From the NCBI RefSeq assembly GCF_000377785.1, contig NZ_KB898729.1, positions 1 to 64,000 of the forward strand: 64,000 nucleotides of DNA, read 5' to 3'. This stretch comes from Thioalkalivibrio sp. ALJ24 (GTDB taxonomy: Bacteria; Pseudomonadota; Gammaproteobacteria; Ectothiorhodospirales; Ectothiorhodospiraceae). Shown one piece after another: positions 27,491 to 35,788 of the stretch; position 1 is the stretch's first letter; the number at the start of each line of letters is the position of its first letter. The position numbers and the translations under genes are program-made. The notes beneath the pieces were generated by a model. The model did not search any database. It was not told the origin of the DNA and saw nothing but the letters and a program-made list of their open reading frames with translations.

Positions 27491-27659
27491 CTAGGGAGAC
27501 ACTGACGGGTTTGGGCGATCGTCGCGAGCGTAGTGGGAGAGTGGCCCCTTTTTTCGGTCTTTCGAGGCGCATAGTGGGGCTATGCGACGAGAAAGAGCGG
27601 AAAAGGGGCCACTCTCCCATACGCGCAGCAGATCAGTCCTGAATCCGACAGGCTCCTAG
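27491..27659. repeat. MITE-like palindromic element
   Basis: A 169-bp non-coding element bounded by CTAG at 27491-27494 and 27656-27659 (possible 4-bp target duplication or target site). The outer ends are imperfect inverted repeats (CTAGGGAGACACTGACGGG against the complement CTAGGAGCCTGTCGGATTC, with gaps). Inside, 27535-27552 (GGGAGAGTGGCCCCTTTT) pairs perfectly with 27601-27618, and the loop closes with a second perfect stem CGCATAG / CTATGCG (27568-27574, 27580-27586). The transcript would form one long hairpin. It could also dampen read-through from the secreted-protein gene into the modification genes. No transposase is present. Confidence 0.6.
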
Positions 27660-27679
27660 AACCGGCATGAGGCAACGGA

Positions 27680-27985
27680 TTGGTATCAGGCCCTGACCCC
27701 GCAGCACCCACCGGCCTCTGGCAGACAGCGGCCCTGCCGGCGGCGCATATTCGCGAATGGGCGCAACGCTGGGTGGTCTACGACCACCGCACCGGCGAGA
27801 CGCACCTGCTGGAAGGGGCGGCCGGTGCGCTCTTCCAATGGCTGCATCAGACCCCCAGGAACCAGCGAGAGCTGATCGAGAAGTGCATCCAGGACTGGGG
27901 CCACGAGGTGGAAGATGCCGAGGCCTTCATCGAACAACTTCTGGCCGAGCTGCGCCGCCGGCAGTTGGTTTGGGAGCGGAGCTAG
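27680..27985 (+). CDS. PqqD-like protein of HprK-related system
   Basis: A 101-residue PqqD-family protein, resembling the PqqD-like proteins paired with HprK-related kinase A. PqqD-type proteins are winged-helix RiPP recognition elements that bind a leader peptide and present it to modifying enzymes. The visible family pattern is RWVVYDHRTGETHLLEGAAGALFQWL followed by a helical stretch and EAFIEQLLAELRRRQLV. I take the TTG at 27680, with GAGG at 27669-27672 seven bases upstream; no ATG fits. It ends three bases before the kinase gene. Confidence 0.8.
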   Translation: MVSGPDPAAPTGLWQTAALPAAHIREWAQRWVVYDHRTGETHLLEGAAGALFQWLHQTPRNQRELIEKCIQDWGHEVEDAEAFIEQLLAELRRRQLVWERS

Positions 27986-27988
27986 CCC

Positions 27989-28894
27989 GTGGCCGTTGCC
28001 GTTTCTGCCGATCTTCCCCGGATACTGCGCACGCAGGGCGCGCCTCTGGAGATTGGGCCTTTTATCGTACGGCTGAGCTCCCGGCTTCCGGCCATTGCCG
28101 AGAGCATCGGTTTGCACTACACCGAGCAGTTGCTGCCGGCAGACACCCCCTTTAGCGATTTCCACGTGCGCCTGGACCGGGCACCGGGGGTTCGCGGCGT
28201 ATGGCGGCCGCAGGCGCGCTTCTATCTCGATGGCAGTTCCCCCTTCAAGCCACTGCCCCTAAGCCAGGCCTTCCCGCTATTCGAGTGGGGCCTGAACTGG
28301 TGCATTGCCCAGCACGGCCACCACTACCTGATGATCCACGCCGCCGTCGCTGCACGGGACGATCAGGCGCTGATCATGCCCGGCGCGCCGGGGGCGGGGA
28401 AGAGCACGCTGGTGGCCGCGCTGGCGCTCTCCGGCTGGCGGCTGCTGTCAGACGAGTTCGCTCTACTGTCCCTTGAGAATGGCCTGCTTACCCCGCTGCC
28501 GCGCCCGGTCAGTCTCAAGAACCAGGCCATCCCTCTGATCCGCGAGCGCTTCCCGGAGGCGGTGGTGGGCCGATCCGCCCATGAAACGACCAAAGGCACC
28601 GTGGCCCACATGAAACCACCGTCGGCGAGCCTCGCTCGGGCCCAGGCACCGGCCCGGCCGGCGTGGCTGGTTTTCCCGCGTTTCGCCCCAGGTGGCGACG
28701 ACACCCTGCGCGAGATGCCCAAGGCCCACGCCCTGTTGACCCTCGCCGATGCCGCCTTCAACTACAGCGTGCTGGGCGGTCAGGGCTTCGAGGCGGCTGC
28801 CGAGCTGGTGGACCGCTGCGCCTGCGCCCAGCTGGACTACGCTGATCTGGACCGGAGCCTGTCCGCCCTGAACGCCCTGCCCGACGCCCCATGA
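27989..28894 (+). CDS. HprK-related kinase A-type protein
   Basis: A 301-residue protein related to the HPr serine kinase/phosphorylase C-terminal domain. Visible are LMIHAAVAARDDQALIMPGAPGAGKST with the Walker A loop at residues 132-140, and GWRLLSDEFALLSLENG, the equivalent of the acidic segment of HprK. The rest (ARPAWLVFPRFAPGGDDTL, LDRCACAQLDYADLDRS) matches the HprK-related kinase A group. There is no HPr or PTS gene near it. Related HprK-like enzymes (PadeK type) phosphorylate peptide natural-product precursors, so a protein or peptide substrate presented by the adjacent PqqD-like protein is likely. Start GTG at 27989; the nucleotidyltransferase overlaps its end by four bases. Confidence 0.82.
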   Translation: MAVAVSADLPRILRTQGAPLEIGPFIVRLSSRLPAIAESIGLHYTEQLLPADTPFSDFHVRLDRAPGVRGVWRPQARFYLDGSSPFKPLPLSQAFPLFEWGLNWCIAQHGHHYLMIHAAVAARDDQALIMPGAPGAGKSTLVAALALSGWRLLSDEFALLSLENGLLTPLPRPVSLKNQAIPLIRERFPEAVVGRSAHETTKGTVAHMKPPSASLARAQAPARPAWLVFPRFAPGGDDTLREMPKAHALLTLADAAFNYSVLGGQGFEAAAELVDRCACAQLDYADLDRSLSALNALPDAP

Positions 28895-29997
28895 TGCCGC
28901 GAGCGCTCGATCACCTGCTGACCGCACTGACCCAACCCGCCGCCGTCGAATCGCTGCAGCTGAGCGACTGGGACCCGCTCTTGCGGGTGGCGCGGGCCGC
29001 CTCACTGGAGGCACGACTGCATGCCCTGCTCGAAGAGCAAGGGCTGCTCGCCCGGGTGCCAGCGCGCCCCCGGCGCCACCTGGCGGCCGCCGGCAAGGTG
29101 GCGGCCCAACAACACCAGCGCATGCGCTGGGAGGTGGAGCAAGTACACGAGGCATTGGGCGCCCGAGAGGCACCGGTGGTGATCCTCAAGGGGGCCGCCT
29201 ACCTTATGGCCGATCTGCCCTGTGCCCCCGGCCGGCTTTTTGCGGACCTGGACATCATGGTGCCGCGCCGAGCACTGGAGAGCACCGAACGGGCCCTGTT
29301 CGCCCGCGGCTGGCTGGCCCAGGGGCACGATGAGTACGACCAGACCTACTACCGGCGCTGGATGCACGAACTGCCGCCGCTCACCCATATCCGCCGCAAA
29401 AGCGTTCTGGACGTTCACCACACCATCCTGCCACCCACCGCAAGACTCGCCCCGGACCCGGACAAGCTATTCGCCGCAGCCCGTCCGCTGAAGGGCTGGT
29501 GCAACCTGTTAGTACTGGCTCCGGCGGACATGGTGTTACACAGCGCTACCCACCTGTTTCACGACGGCGAGCTGGAGAACGGCTTGCGCGACCTGGCCGA
29601 CCTGGATGCGCTGCTGCGGCACTTTGCAGAGCGGGACTCGGGCTTCTGGGAACAGCTCACCGCGCGCGCCTTCGAGATGGATCTGGCGCGTCCGCTGTAC
29701 TACGCGCTGCGCTACGGTCGCGAGTTTCTGGCGACACCGATCCCCGACACGGTCTATGCGCGCCTTTCCCCGGCGCGGCCCGCCACCCCGTTGCTGGTGG
29801 TGATGGATGCCCTTTTCCGGCGTGGTCTCAAGCCCCATCACTGGATATGCGATGGCCCATTATCCGGCACCGCCCGCTGGTGTTTGTACGTGCGCTCGCA
29901 TTATCTGCGCATGCCCCTGCGCCTGCTGCTGCCGCACCTGGTGCGCAAGGCGATCAAGGAGCGCCGTGCTGGCAAGAGGGAACAGCCCGACCCTTGA
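28891..29997 (+). CDS. Uncharacterised nucleotidyltransferase family protein
   Basis: A 368-residue protein of the uncharacterised nucleotidyltransferase family (Pfam NTP_transf_5). The sequence has the expected helical N-terminus, VVILKGAAYLMADLP, then the metal-binding GRLFADLDIMVPRRALE and a long helical C-terminus including LDVHHTILPPTARL, DMVLHSATHLFHDGELENGLRDLADLD and SHYLRMPLRLLLPHLVRKAI. It overlaps the kinase gene by ATGATG/ATGA at 28891-28894, so all three genes form one tight unit. Similar genes sit beside PqqD-like and HprK-like genes in lasso-peptide and related clusters, but their reaction is not settled. No transport gene is in the cassette. Confidence 0.8.
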   Translation: MMPRALDHLLTALTQPAAVESLQLSDWDPLLRVARAASLEARLHALLEEQGLLARVPARPRRHLAAAGKVAAQQHQRMRWEVEQVHEALGAREAPVVILKGAAYLMADLPCAPGRLFADLDIMVPRRALESTERALFARGWLAQGHDEYDQTYYRRWMHELPPLTHIRRKSVLDVHHTILPPTARLAPDPDKLFAAARPLKGWCNLLVLAPADMVLHSATHLFHDGELENGLRDLADLDALLRHFAERDSGFWEQLTARAFEMDLARPLYYALRYGREFLATPIPDTVYARLSPARPATPLLVVMDALFRRGLKPHHWICDGPLSGTARWCLYVRSHYLRMPLRLLLPHLVRKAIKERRAGKREQPDP

Positions 29998-30101
29998 GGG
30001 AGGCACCACTCTGCACCCATGGCCCCTGCGCTGGTCGTCTCGATTCCCGGCGTGGCACGCGCGAGTAGCGGTTCTGTCCTGACCGTGGTCGATCCGGGTG
30101 T

Positions 30102-31037
30102 TCAGCCGATCGGGGCCAGCGTCAGATCGGCGCGGAACAGCACGCTCGAGTCGGCCAGCAGTCCCAGGCAACGGTAGCGCTGCTGGCCTGTGCCGGGTTT
30201 CACCAGGCCGCGATCGGCGGGCGCCACGTATTCGGGCGGGCTGACCAGGATGTGCAGGGCATCGGCGCTGCGCAGGCCGCGGACCAGGCGCCGGTCCACA
30301 CTGATGTGGTGCGTGGTGTAGACCAGTGGCTGGGCGTAGAAGTCGTGCCCGGTGGCGTGGGCCCGCTCCAGCAGCGCGCAGGAGATCAACGAGACCGGGA
30401 ACATGTCCGGGAAGTTGACGCAGTCCTCCAGTTCATCGAAGTAGTCGGCCTGATGCACCAGGGACCCTGCCAGCAGATTCTTGGCATTGCCGTTGGACAT
30501 GAATTTGCGCTTGTGAAACCACCCGGAGTCGGCGATGACGCTGCGATCCTCGAGCTGTTCCAGCGGCGTCTGCGCCGGCAGGGGGAGTGTCGCGTCTGCC
30601 AGGGCCAGTGGCGTCTGGGTGTCGCGTACATGACCCAGCAACACCAGCCCGTCGCCCTTGCGCATCACGACACGATTGGCCACCTGGGGCGATCCCGCCG
30701 AGGCCGTGCGCCGCACGGAGGGCTTGACCACCGTGGTGAAGGCTTCGTCCGTACGCAGGGCACCGGCAAAGGTGAACTGGTAGTTGCGAAACGGCAGTGC
30801 GGTGTCCTCGTGGCCGCCCTCGGCGCGGCGCACCGCGTTCACGAGGTCCTCGGCCAGCGATTCGAGCTGAAAGCCGAGCACGATCGGACCGCCAAAGGGG
30901 TTGCCGCGAATCCTGTCCCACTTGTCCCCGTCATGAAAGGGATTGAAGTCGTCCGTGGAGTTGCGGGCGACATCAATGTGGATCTGCTGGAAGACACGGG
31001 TGGTGTCGGTCGGGCTGTCAGCCATGCGGGCGTCCAT
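30102..31037 (-). CDS. MaoC/hot-dog-like hypothetical protein
   Basis: A 311-residue protein with a MaoC-like hot-dog signature in the N-terminal part: ARNSTDDFNPFHDGDKWDRIRGNPFGGPIVLG, equivalent to the D-x-N-P-x-H motif of enoyl-CoA hydratases, followed by a second beta-rich half. It may bind or hydrate an acyl-CoA or ACP thioester, but catalytic Asp/His placement cannot be confirmed without a model. It is monocistronic. It is convergent with the nucleotidyltransferase gene, about 100 bases apart. The start at 31037 is used; an inner ATG at 31025 is possible. Confidence 0.5.
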   Translation of the reverse strand: MDARMADSPTDTTRVFQQIHIDVARNSTDDFNPFHDGDKWDRIRGNPFGGPIVLGFQLESLAEDLVNAVRRAEGGHEDTALPFRNYQFTFAGALRTDEAFTTVVKPSVRRTASAGSPQVANRVVMRKGDGLVLLGHVRDTQTPLALADATLPLPAQTPLEQLEDRSVIADSGWFHKRKFMSNGNAKNLLAGSLVHQADYFDELEDCVNFPDMFPVSLISCALLERAHATGHDFYAQPLVYTTHHISVDRRLVRGLRSADALHILVSPPEYVAPADRGLVKPGTGQQRYRCLGLLADSSVLFRADLTLAPIG

Positions 31038-31126
31038 TTCTTCATCCGTTTGGCGGGCGCGGCCAGCACTGCGCCTCGTTCATGCGCATCGAATTCGGAG
31101 CGCGAATGCGCTCCCGGGTTGGCGCC

Positions 31127-31954
31127 TTACTGGTCCCGGTAACGCGCCAGCAGGGGCCGGATGCGATCCGCCGGGATCGCATAAGTGATGCCGCTGGGCT
31201 GGCCGATGGCCGCCTCGCGCCCGCCCTGCACGAAGACCTGGTTGATCACCCCGACAACCTCTCCCGAGTCCATGCGAAACAACGGACTCCCGCTGTTGCC
31301 GGGATAGGCGGTCGCGTCCAGCTGGAACACCATCGGAGGATCGTTGCGCAGCGCCCGAATACGTCGCTCGTCCAGCTCATCCGAATGGCGGGCCGGTATG
31401 ACCATCGGGGTGCGGGCGGAAACGGTCGCCCGATGCGTTGCCGGGTAAAGCCCCAGAATCATGCCGATGGGGTAGCCGGTGAAGGCAACCTCCTCTCCGA
31501 CCCGCACCGCATCCGATGAACCCAGAGGCAGCGCGGGCAGCGACGACCCGTCAATCTCCAGCAGGGCAAGATCATGATCGACGGACCGGGCCACGACCTC
31601 CCCCGAATGGACTTCGGTATCCCGGCCCTGGCCGCTGACCACCACCAGGCGTTCCCGCCGCTCGCTGTCCAGGTCCTCGGGGATCACATGATGATTGGTG
31701 ACCACCAGCCGGCCGTTGCCGACCACGAAGCCCGTTCCCTTGTATTCCGCACGGGGACTGCGGGTCGCCTGATAAGTACCGACCGCGACGATCGAGGGCT
31801 CGACCCGATCGACCGTATCTGGCAGATCCCCGGACTGGACGGCCCCTGACAGGAACGCGAACACCGCTCCCAGCACGAACGACACCACCCATCGCGCCAG
31901 GCGATGGCGGCCGCCAGCCGGCGGCTGGAACACGGCGTAGCGATACGGGCTCAT
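31127..31954 (-). CDS. Trypsin-like serine protease, membrane-anchored or secreted
   Basis: A 275-residue S1-type protease of the HtrA/Deg fold without PDZ domain. The N-terminus has a hydrophobic segment (residues 21-39, RWVVSFVLGAVFAFLSGAV), a signal anchor or Sec signal, so the domain acts in the periplasm. The catalytic triad is visible: His88/89 in VVTNHHVI, Asp128 in HDLALLEID and Ser221 in AYPGNSGSPLF. The S1 pocket strand is GITYAIPADRI. It follows the hot-dog protein on the same strand order (upstream), separated by about 90 bases, and seems to have its own promoter. HtrA itself also has PDZ domains, so this is a minimal relative. Confidence 0.85.
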   Translation of the reverse strand: MSPYRYAVFQPPAGGRHRLARWVVSFVLGAVFAFLSGAVQSGDLPDTVDRVEPSIVAVGTYQATRSPRAEYKGTGFVVGNGRLVVTNHHVIPEDLDSERRERLVVVSGQGRDTEVHSGEVVARSVDHDLALLEIDGSSLPALPLGSSDAVRVGEEVAFTGYPIGMILGLYPATHRATVSARTPMVIPARHSDELDERRIRALRNDPPMVFQLDATAYPGNSGSPLFRMDSGEVVGVINQVFVQGGREAAIGQPSGITYAIPADRIRPLLARYRDQ

Positions 31955-32217
31955 GGTCGCGACCCTCCAGCATTCTTTCGGATGAGTCTAGCCCAGAATG
32001 CACCGCGGGATGCGGGCGGTCGACACCAGCCCCTTGCCCTGCTCGACGGCTACGCGAGTTCCACGCGGAAGCACAGGACCCGTGCCCGGTTCAGCTCACG
32101 CCGCCGGGCGCTCCATGAGGTCCGCTGAACGGGGTGGTTATGCCGCAATAACTTCCACCATGGGATGGCTCACTTTCATATCCGGAACCCTCGATCATCC
32201 AGCACAGGGCGGCGGGT

Positions 32218-34065
32218 TCAGGCCTGCTCGGCCTCGCCAATGCGGCGGAGGAAGGGGGCCTGCGGCGGGCCGGTGACGATCAGCTCGTCCATGGCACGGG
32301 TCATGGCCACGTAGAGCAGGCGGGCCTCTTCGGCCTCGCGCTCCTCAGCGGTATCCATCTCGCCCAGGCCGGTCAGGGCCACCACGGGAAACTCCAGGCC
32401 CTTGCTGGAGTGCATGGTCACCATCTTGACCGTGTCGGCCGGGGTGGCCGACTTCTGGCGGTTACGGTCCCCGAGGTTTTCCAGCGGGATGCCCGCGCGC
32501 TCGAACACTGCGCGGATCTTGCCGGCGGCGGGCACGCGGCGGTGCAGCACGGCCATCTCGCTCCAGGGGCGGCCCTGTTCGTGCAGCCGCTTGAAGTGCC
32601 CGGCGATGTATTCAATCTCCTGCGGCTGGGCGGGCAGGGGGATGATCGCGGGCTCCGGGCCTTCGCGGCCCGCGCTTTCCGGCGGCACCAGCGGGATGCC
32701 GTCTTCCTCGGCCTCCTGCGGATCCAGCAGTTCGCGGGCGAAACGGGTGGCCAGGTCCAGCACCTGCCGGGTGTTGCGGTAATTCACCCGGAGGATGGTG
32801 GTGCGCCCGCGGGCCTCCACGCCTACGCTGGAGAAGCTGAACCGGCTCTGGCTGCGGCCGTAGATCGACTGGGCGTCGTCGTACAGCACCAGCACCGAGT
32901 TGGTGTCCGGGTCGACCATCTGCGTGGCCAGCCGGAACCAGCGCGGTTCGAAGTCGTGGCCCTCGTCGATCATCACCGCGCCGTACTGCCCGCCGGGGAT
33001 CTGCCCCTGGTCGACGCCGTCGATCACCTGCTGCACCAGCTGGTCGAAGAAGGCCCGCTTGTCCGTGTTATTCGGCGGTGGCGGCACGTTGTAGGTGCGC
33101 AGCTGCGCGTGGCACCAGCGGTGGAAGTTGTACACCACCACCTGATCGCCCGCGCCCTTCTCCGCCAGGATGGCCTGCAGGCGGTCAGCCAGGGTGCGGT
33201 TGTAGCACAGCACCAGGATCGGCTTGCGCAGGGCCCGCGCCAGATGCAGGCAGCGGTAGACCAGGATCAGCGTCTTTCCCGCCCCGGCCGCGCCATGGAT
33301 CACCCGGTGCCCGGTTCCCAGGCTGCGCGCCAGCTGTTCCTGCTGCAGGTCCATCACCCGCATCAGGTCCGGGAGCACTTCGGCCGGCGATTCGGTCTCG
33401 TCCGCGTCGGGCGCATCGTCGAAAAGGCTGCCCTGGCGGATGCGGATCTCGGGGAACAGGTGACCGCGGATGCGGTCGATCTGCGGCAGCGACAACCGGT
33501 GCGGGAACTGCACGGTGAACATGTCCCACAGCCGCTTCTGAAAATCCTCCGGATCCTGGGACTCGGTCATCTCGTCGCGACAGATGACCCGATTGCCCGG
33601 GATCACCTCGCCCAGCTCCTGCTGCTCGAACTGCGCGCGGGTAATATTGGCCAGCACCACCCCGTGCCCGAAGGGCAGCATCAACCGACCCTGCAGCGAA
33701 GACCCCGGCGGATACACCAGCTGCGGATCGCGCTCCAGGGGCTTGATGACCTGATAGGCATACTGGCGCGCCTGCTCCAGCGGGTTGGGCACCACCTTCA
33801 GGCCCCGGTCCGTCAGGATGGTCGCCTCCTGGCGATCGATCTGCCGGATGGTCTCCAGCCGCCAGTCCTTGACCTCCAGGATCAGCAGCCCACGCTGCGG
33901 ATGCAGCACGATGAAATCCGGATGCTCCGACCGCCCGCCCACCGGCACGTCGTACCAGCACAGGTAGTCATCCTCCAGGAAGTGCTCCAGCCGCCGCGCA
34001 AAGCGCTTCTCGCCCGACGTCATCCGTGGGAGGCAGCTGTTCAGCGAAGGTATTAGCGTGGTCAT
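32218..34065 (-). CDS. NERD-domain UvrD/Rep-type helicase
   Basis: A 615-residue protein with an N-terminal NERD (nuclease-related) domain, about residues 15-125. PDFIVLHPQRGLLILEVKDWRL has the D..E-x-K pattern of the PD-(D/E)XK fold, so it may be a nuclease. The helicase core follows: Walker A GAAGAGKT (258-265), DEGHDF (Walker B), and the C-terminal motifs RVNYRNTRQVLDLA and VKMVTMHSSKGLEFPVVALTGLGE typical of UvrD-like superfamily 1. The combination is typical of accessory regions and proposed antiphage roles, but not proven here. It is transcribed alone; the 102-base gap to the caspase-like gene may hold its promoter. Confidence 0.9.
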   Translation of the reverse strand: MTTLIPSLNSCLPRMTSGEKRFARRLEHFLEDDYLCWYDVPVGGRSEHPDFIVLHPQRGLLILEVKDWRLETIRQIDRQEATILTDRGLKVVPNPLEQARQYAYQVIKPLERDPQLVYPPGSSLQGRLMLPFGHGVVLANITRAQFEQQELGEVIPGNRVICRDEMTESQDPEDFQKRLWDMFTVQFPHRLSLPQIDRIRGHLFPEIRIRQGSLFDDAPDADETESPAEVLPDLMRVMDLQQEQLARSLGTGHRVIHGAAGAGKTLILVYRCLHLARALRKPILVLCYNRTLADRLQAILAEKGAGDQVVVYNFHRWCHAQLRTYNVPPPPNNTDKRAFFDQLVQQVIDGVDQGQIPGGQYGAVMIDEGHDFEPRWFRLATQMVDPDTNSVLVLYDDAQSIYGRSQSRFSFSSVGVEARGRTTILRVNYRNTRQVLDLATRFARELLDPQEAEEDGIPLVPPESAGREGPEPAIIPLPAQPQEIEYIAGHFKRLHEQGRPWSEMAVLHRRVPAAGKIRAVFERAGIPLENLGDRNRQKSATPADTVKMVTMHSSKGLEFPVVALTGLGEMDTAEEREAEEARLLYVAMTRAMDELIVTGPPQAPFLRRIGEAEQA

Positions 34066-34167
34066 TCTCCAGAACCTACCTGTACGGATAACGCCCAGCG
34101 TAACCGGACGGCTTTGGCGCGCCAGCGGAAAAGCCGGTCCGCGTTGACGCTGTTGTTAGCGATCTCG

Positions 34168-34914
34168 TCATCTTGGTCCCGCTTTCAATCTACCTGCGCG
34201 CCATAACCTAAAACTAGCCGTCCCCGGTACTCCTTCTCGCGCATCCCTAAATGCAACTCCAACGGTTCTGCCTTCCAAAAGATGGCTTGCGAGGAATGTC
34301 TGGCAAAACTGTGAAGCTGTGGCGCCGGGGACGGAATGAAATGGCCCAATGAAATCACTACATATGGTAGAACGCGATATTTCTGCCCCGTAAGACTTAT
34401 ATCCATGTTCACAGCACAATGAAATATATGTCTTACGGGGCGCACATCGAAGCCGCAGAGTACTGTTAAGCCGAGCCGGAGCAACCCATCCATCAACTGC
34501 GAAGTTTATTCCATTTCGTGAACCGTGACCAACCCAAACGACATGCGAGTACAGGGACTGTTCTCGCTTCCATAGATTCTCAAGCTCTGCGAGACTTCGC
34601 ACTCGAACCTGCCGCATTTGGTCCTCAGGCACCAATAGTCGGCAAAATTGACCTACCGATTTTGCAAGCGGGTCAAGCAAACCGTATTCTGAGAAAAAAT
34701 CACCAACATTTATTATTAGTATCCCTACATTCCTATGCAAAAGAGGAAACCCGATCCAGCCTGATGCTACGCCACCAGGCAGATCTACACGGGCACGCTG
34801 GCCTTGAACATCAACCACTTGGGTCTCGTAAAGCGCAACGCCTCTGTCTCGCAGCACCGGTATTCGAGCGCAAGGTACGTAGACCCTTTCCCCTACTTGT
34901 AGATTACCTGCCAT
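34168..34914 (-). CDS. Putative caspase-fold (clan CD-like) peptidase
   Basis: A 248-residue protein that I do not recognise by family name, but whose second half looks like a caspase/gingipain-like fold. Strand GILIINVGDF is followed by a long helix, then HVVWVGHGSRNGINF (candidate His130 in a V-G-H-G turn) and TYISLCCEHGYKSYGAE (candidate Cys167/168) at the right spacing. About 60 residues at the front form an all-beta module. The gene is clearly more A/T-rich than the surrounding core and lies next to the NERD helicase, which suggests transfer and perhaps a defence or toxin role. Upstream (34940-34973) is a long palindrome. Confidence 0.45.
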   Translation of the reverse strand: MAGNLQVGERVYVPCARIPVLRDRGVALYETQVVDVQGQRARVDLPGGVASGWIGFPLLHRNVGILIINVGDFFSEYGLLDPLAKSVGQFCRLLVPEDQMRQVRVRSLAELENLWKREQSLYSHVVWVGHGSRNGINFAVDGWVAPARLNSTLRLRCAPRKTYISLCCEHGYKSYGAEISRSTICSDFIGPFHSVPGATASQFCQTFLASHLLEGRTVGVAFRDAREGVPGTASFRLWRAGRLKAGPR

Positions 34915-34939
34915 GTGATCTCGCTAACAGTAGATTAGA

Positions 34940-34973
34940 CAGAATCTGTCATATTGGTGATATACAGATTCTG
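34940..34973. promoter_or_regulatory. 34-bp interrupted palindrome upstream of caspase-like gene
   Basis: CAGAATCTGT (34940-34949) is exactly inverted as ACAGATTCTG (34964-34973), with an inner ATAT..ATAT pair, leaving TGGTG in the middle. It begins 25 bases upstream of the caspase-like start, an ideal position for an operator of a dimeric regulator. It has no T-run on either strand to be a terminator. Confidence 0.5.
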
Positions 34974-35371
34974 CATATCATCCCGGCGTTCTCCTCTCGG
35001 CGGCACACCACCACAGCTAAACCATGCTTTTATCATGGTAGTGTGCGTCGCGTCGAGTGGCAGGGCGTCCGGCCGACTGGGACGAAGAGTCTTTGGCAGT
35101 TGATCAAAGACTTACATCGGCCCGCCGATCCAACATAGGCGAGATTCAGGGGCCGACGTTAAAGGCTTGGGGTTGGACTGATTCGGGGCGAGACGTGGAA
35201 GGCGGCTGCTCGGGCGTGATAGAGCGCGGTGCTATACAGAATCGGGATATCAACGTTACCCGGTGTGGCGTGACGGGAGGAGCGACCACGTGGGGCCCGG
35301 GGATCGGGCTTCCGGCGGGAGCCGTGGCGGCGTTCCCTGGTACGATCCGGCCAGAGGTTAAGGGAGAGCCG
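34974..35371. other. 398-bp gap before Nudix gene
   Basis: The left part continues the A/T-rich character and includes a hairpin ACCATG/CATGGT (35021-35039). The right part is GC-rich and open in the Nudix frame back to 35057 but the encoded residues (Arg/Thr/Gly-rich, without family similarity) look like leader, not protein. No gene is supported. A promoter for the Nudix/helicase operon should lie here. Confidence 0.4.
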
Positions 35372-35788
35372 GTGTTGGCAACGCTCATAGAAGCGAATCA
35401 GGCGGTGGTGGTATGCGGCATTCTGGAGGATGCGCAGGGGCGGATCTTTCTGGCGCGTCGCGGGGCCGATCAGGCGCTGGCGGGGTATTGGGAATTCCCC
35501 GGCGGCAAGGCAGAGCCGGGCGAGAGCCTGGAGGTTGCGTTGTGCCGCGAATTCCGCGAAGAGCTGGCGCTGGAGCTTCGAGTCGGGGAAGAGATCGGTC
35601 GTACGCCGATTCCGGGTAACGGAAGCCTTGAGCTGGTGGCGCTGCGGGCGTGGACGGACGACGAGAGCCCGGTTCTGACGGTGCACGATCGCTGGTGCTG
35701 GGTGTCGCCGTTGGAGGCGCGCGGGCTCGAGCTGGCGCCCGCGGACATCCCGTTGCTCGAAGCCTTTATTGCGGGACCTTCCGCATGA
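35372..35788 (+). CDS. Nudix (MutT-like) hydrolase
   Basis: A 138-residue protein whose core starts VLATLIEANQAVVVCGILED. I place the start at GTG 35372 (TTG 35375 is equally good), after GGGAG at 35362-35366. The Nudix box GGKAEPGESLEVALCREFREELAL fits the G-x5-E-x7-REUxEExGU signature, and YWEFPGGK precedes it as in MutT/(d)NTP pyrophosphohydrolases. It hydrolyses a nucleoside diphosphate linked to something; MutT-type cleans 8-oxo-dGTP, but this one is coupled to a helicase rather than to DNA repair genes. Its stop overlaps the helicase start as ATGA (35785-35788). Confidence 0.85.
   Translation: MLATLIEANQAVVVCGILEDAQGRIFLARRGADQALAGYWEFPGGKAEPGESLEVALCREFREELALELRVGEEIGRTPIPGNGSLELVALRAWTDDESPVLTVHDRWCWVSPLEARGLELAPADIPLLEAFIAGPSA

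Noticed and set aside
27535-27618. Simple terminator interpretation of the long hairpin
   Set aside because: The outer arms, nested inner stem and terminal CTAG repeats fit a mobile palindromic element better; there is no T-run right after the stem.
32410-34056. 548-residue plus-strand open frame
   Set aside because: Antisense to the NERD helicase, no motif.
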